From an uncultured Porphyromonadaceae bacterium (GTDB lineage: Bacteria; Bacteroidota; Bacteroidia; Bacteroidales; Muribaculaceae): DNA of 6,978 nucleotides. The position numbers and the translations under genes were made by a program. The notes under the pieces were generated by a model. It was not told the origin of the DNA and ran no database searches. It was given only the letters and a program-made list of their open reading frames with translations. The stretch lies in the NCBI GenBank assembly GCA_947166165.1, contig CAMVDK010000167.1, positions 1-6,978 of the forward strand, in the 5' to 3' direction. The number at the start of each line of letters is the position of its first letter. Positions within the stretch are counted from its first letter, which is position 1. Shown one piece after another: positions 5,862 to 6,978 of the stretch.

Positions 5862-6734
5862 ATGAAGAAATTCTACTTGATGCTGGCAGCCATGGCTGCC
5901 CTGACGATGAATGCGCAGGACGCGCAGCTCACCGACGAACTCGAGATTGGCGACTACAGCGGTGCCACGAGCATGGTTGAAGGCTCCTACTGGGATGCCG
6001 CTCCCACCACCTTCTACGTGGCTCACACCGGCACGCAGATGATCTACACGGCCGACGACCTGGCTGCTATGGTGCTCGACGAGAACAAGACCGATGTGCA
6101 AATCACGCGCATGACCTTCCGCTTCGCCAACCAGAGCTTCACCGACATCACCCGCGACGTGAAGGTCTATCTGCAGCCCCTCGAGGCCACCGAGTTTGCC
6201 GTGGTCGACGGCAAGAAGCAGTTCTTCGAGTTCGATGCGACCAACCCGGTGCTCGACTACGAGGAGACTTATGAACTGCTCAACTTCTATGGCGACGACG
6301 GCGAACTGGTGTTCGACCTGGCCGACGCTCCCTTCGCCGTCACCCCGGGCATGGGCCTGCTGGTGACTTGTGTGTTCGACGCCCAGGACGACGACAACTG
6401 CGTTGAAAGCAGCTTCGACCTGCAGTTCTACAGCTCGGGCATCCGCAGCCGTGCGATGACCTACACCAACAACACGGTGAGCTTCCTCGACTATGCCGAG
6501 ACCGAGGACTTCCCCGATGCAACGTCCACGCTGGGCTGCGGCACCAACATCGAGCTGCCCGTCACCCACATCGACTACAGCTACAGTGAGACCATCGAGA
6601 CGGCCATCGCCGATGTCAAGGCCGACCGCGCTGCCGACGCCGCTTACTACGACATGACCGGCCGCATGGTCGACGCCGCCAACCTGACTCCGGGTCTCTA
6701 CATCCACGCCGGCAAGAAGATCGTTGTCAAGTGA
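5862..6734 (+). CDS. Secreted protein of unknown function with the same C-terminal module
   Basis: 290-residue exported protein. Signal peptide: KK at 2-3, hydrophobic 4-15, cleavage near MNA|Q (about residue 18). The mature part is acidic and strand-rich, with a likely beta-sandwich (ITRMTFRFANQSF, VKVYLQPLEATEF, MGLLVTCVFDAQDDDNC, FDLQFYSSGIRSRAM). I do not recognise a named family or an active site. Residues 246-290 (TAIADVKAD, YYDMTGRM, GLYIHAGKKIVVK) align with the last 45 residues of the preceding protein, so both probably use the same export or anchoring route. The gene lies 36 bases after its neighbour with no terminator or clear promoter between, which supports an operon. It ends before a hairpin terminator at 6787. 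The chosen ATG directly precedes the signal peptide. Confidence 0.85.
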   Translation: MKKFYLMLAAMAALTMNAQDAQLTDELEIGDYSGATSMVEGSYWDAAPTTFYVAHTGTQMIYTADDLAAMVLDENKTDVQITRMTFRFANQSFTDITRDVKVYLQPLEATEFAVVDGKKQFFEFDATNPVLDYEETYELLNFYGDDGELVFDLADAPFAVTPGMGLLVTCVFDAQDDDNCVESSFDLQFYSSGIRSRAMTYTNNTVSFLDYAETEDFPDATSTLGCGTNIELPVTHIDYSYSETIETAIADVKADRAADAAYYDMTGRMVDAANLTPGLYIHAGKKIVVK

Positions 6735-6786
6735 GCGCATCGCGCTGAATAGCCAAGTGCGCGGAAACGCATTGGAGAGCGCAAAC

Positions 6787-6824
6787 AAAGGAGCCACGCC
6801 TATCACACAAGGCGCGGCTCCTTT
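6787..6824. terminator. Bidirectional terminator between convergent genes
   Basis: Bases 6787-6800 pair with 6811-6824 over 14 positions around a 10-base loop, with a single A/C mismatch (6796/6815). The flanks are AAA and TTT, so both strands yield a stem ending in U residues. On the minus strand the mismatch becomes a G-U pair and the tail is TTTGTTTG, so the structure is better for the minus-strand gene than for the + strand (TTTCTATG). Confidence 0.85.
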
Positions 6825-6857
6825 CTATGGGAGGGGAGGGCGGTCACGCCATCCGAT

Positions 6858-6978
6858 TTACTGGAGCAGGATGATGGTGATCAGCTCGTTGACGTCGTCC
6901 ACGTCCACCGAGCCGTTGCCCATCAGGTCGGGGGCGCAGCCGCCGGCGAAGGCCGAGGCATCGGTGCGGCCCAGGGCG
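6858..6978 (-). CDS. C-terminus of a secreted protein with dockerin-like module (partial)
   Basis: The minus strand carries an open frame entering from the right edge and ending at TAA (complement of 6858-6860). 39 residues are visible. The end reads DLMGNGSVDVDDVNELI followed by TIILLQ. This matches the C-terminal dockerin-like/EF-hand-like modules (DVNGDGxVDVDDVNxLI pattern) common on secreted Bacteroidales proteins. The calcium-loop positions 1, 3, 5 and 12 are D17, M19, N21 and D28; Met at position 3 departs from the usual Asn/Asp and may weaken metal binding. The rest of the protein, including any enzyme domain, lies outside the window, so its function is unknown. It converges on the gene at 5862 and shares the terminator at 6787-6824. 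Confidence 0.8.
   Translation of the reverse strand, partial: ALGRTDASAFAGGCAPDLMGNGSVDVDDVNELITIILLQ

Noticed and set aside
4659..6806. Long minus-strand open frames (4659-5831 and 5853-6806)
   Set aside because: They mirror the two secreted-protein genes. Their Val/Gly/His/Asp-rich composition is typical of antisense translation, whereas the + strand has signal peptides and shared C-terminal modules.

Overview
The window looks like chromosomal DNA of a gut-type Bacteroidales bacterium, with the Muribaculaceae/Prevotellaceae side most likely (inference). The evidence is a Rho factor with a very long low-complexity N-terminal region, starts preceded by A/T-rich leaders instead of Shine-Dalgarno sequences, a Bacteroidetes-type promoter (TTG, 20 bases, TAnnTTTG), a PorT-like outer-membrane barrel, and secreted proteins ending in short C-terminal modules of the YDxTGR...GIYIxxGKKVxVK kind. 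Coding DNA is GC-rich and intergenic leaders are AT-rich.

Left part (1-2974, + strand) is a housekeeping cluster: rho (5' end outside the window), ruvX overlapping the rho stop codon by one base, and def 54 bases later. These act in transcription termination, Holliday-junction or RNA processing, and N-terminal deformylation. Their proximity suggests cotranscription, not one shared pathway.

Middle part (2975-4727): a spacer with a hairpin and a possible 33-codon ORF precedes a small guanine-deaminase-like protein whose catalytic HAE motif reads HAV, so it may be a pseudoenzyme. An 8-strand-type outer-membrane beta-barrel gene follows; its leader contains mutually exclusive inverted repeats and it ends at a strong intrinsic terminator. 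The 453-base gap 4275-4727 has no convincing gene. It holds that terminator, a segment (4351-4533) that closes into a long imperfect helix and may be a structured RNA, a good promoter and a leader with overlapping hairpins.

Right part (4728-6978): two tandem secreted proteins of unknown function, sharing a 45-residue C-terminal module, are probably one transcription unit. They converge on a partial minus-strand gene whose visible end is a dockerin-like (EF-hand-like) module. A hairpin between them can serve as terminator for both strands.

No CRISPR array, transposase, rRNA or tRNA gene was seen. I did not find a clearly new multi-gene system. The best leads are the HAV deaminase, the possible structured RNA, the Rho disordered region with an AT-hook-like motif, and the secreted-protein pair beside a dockerin-like gene.
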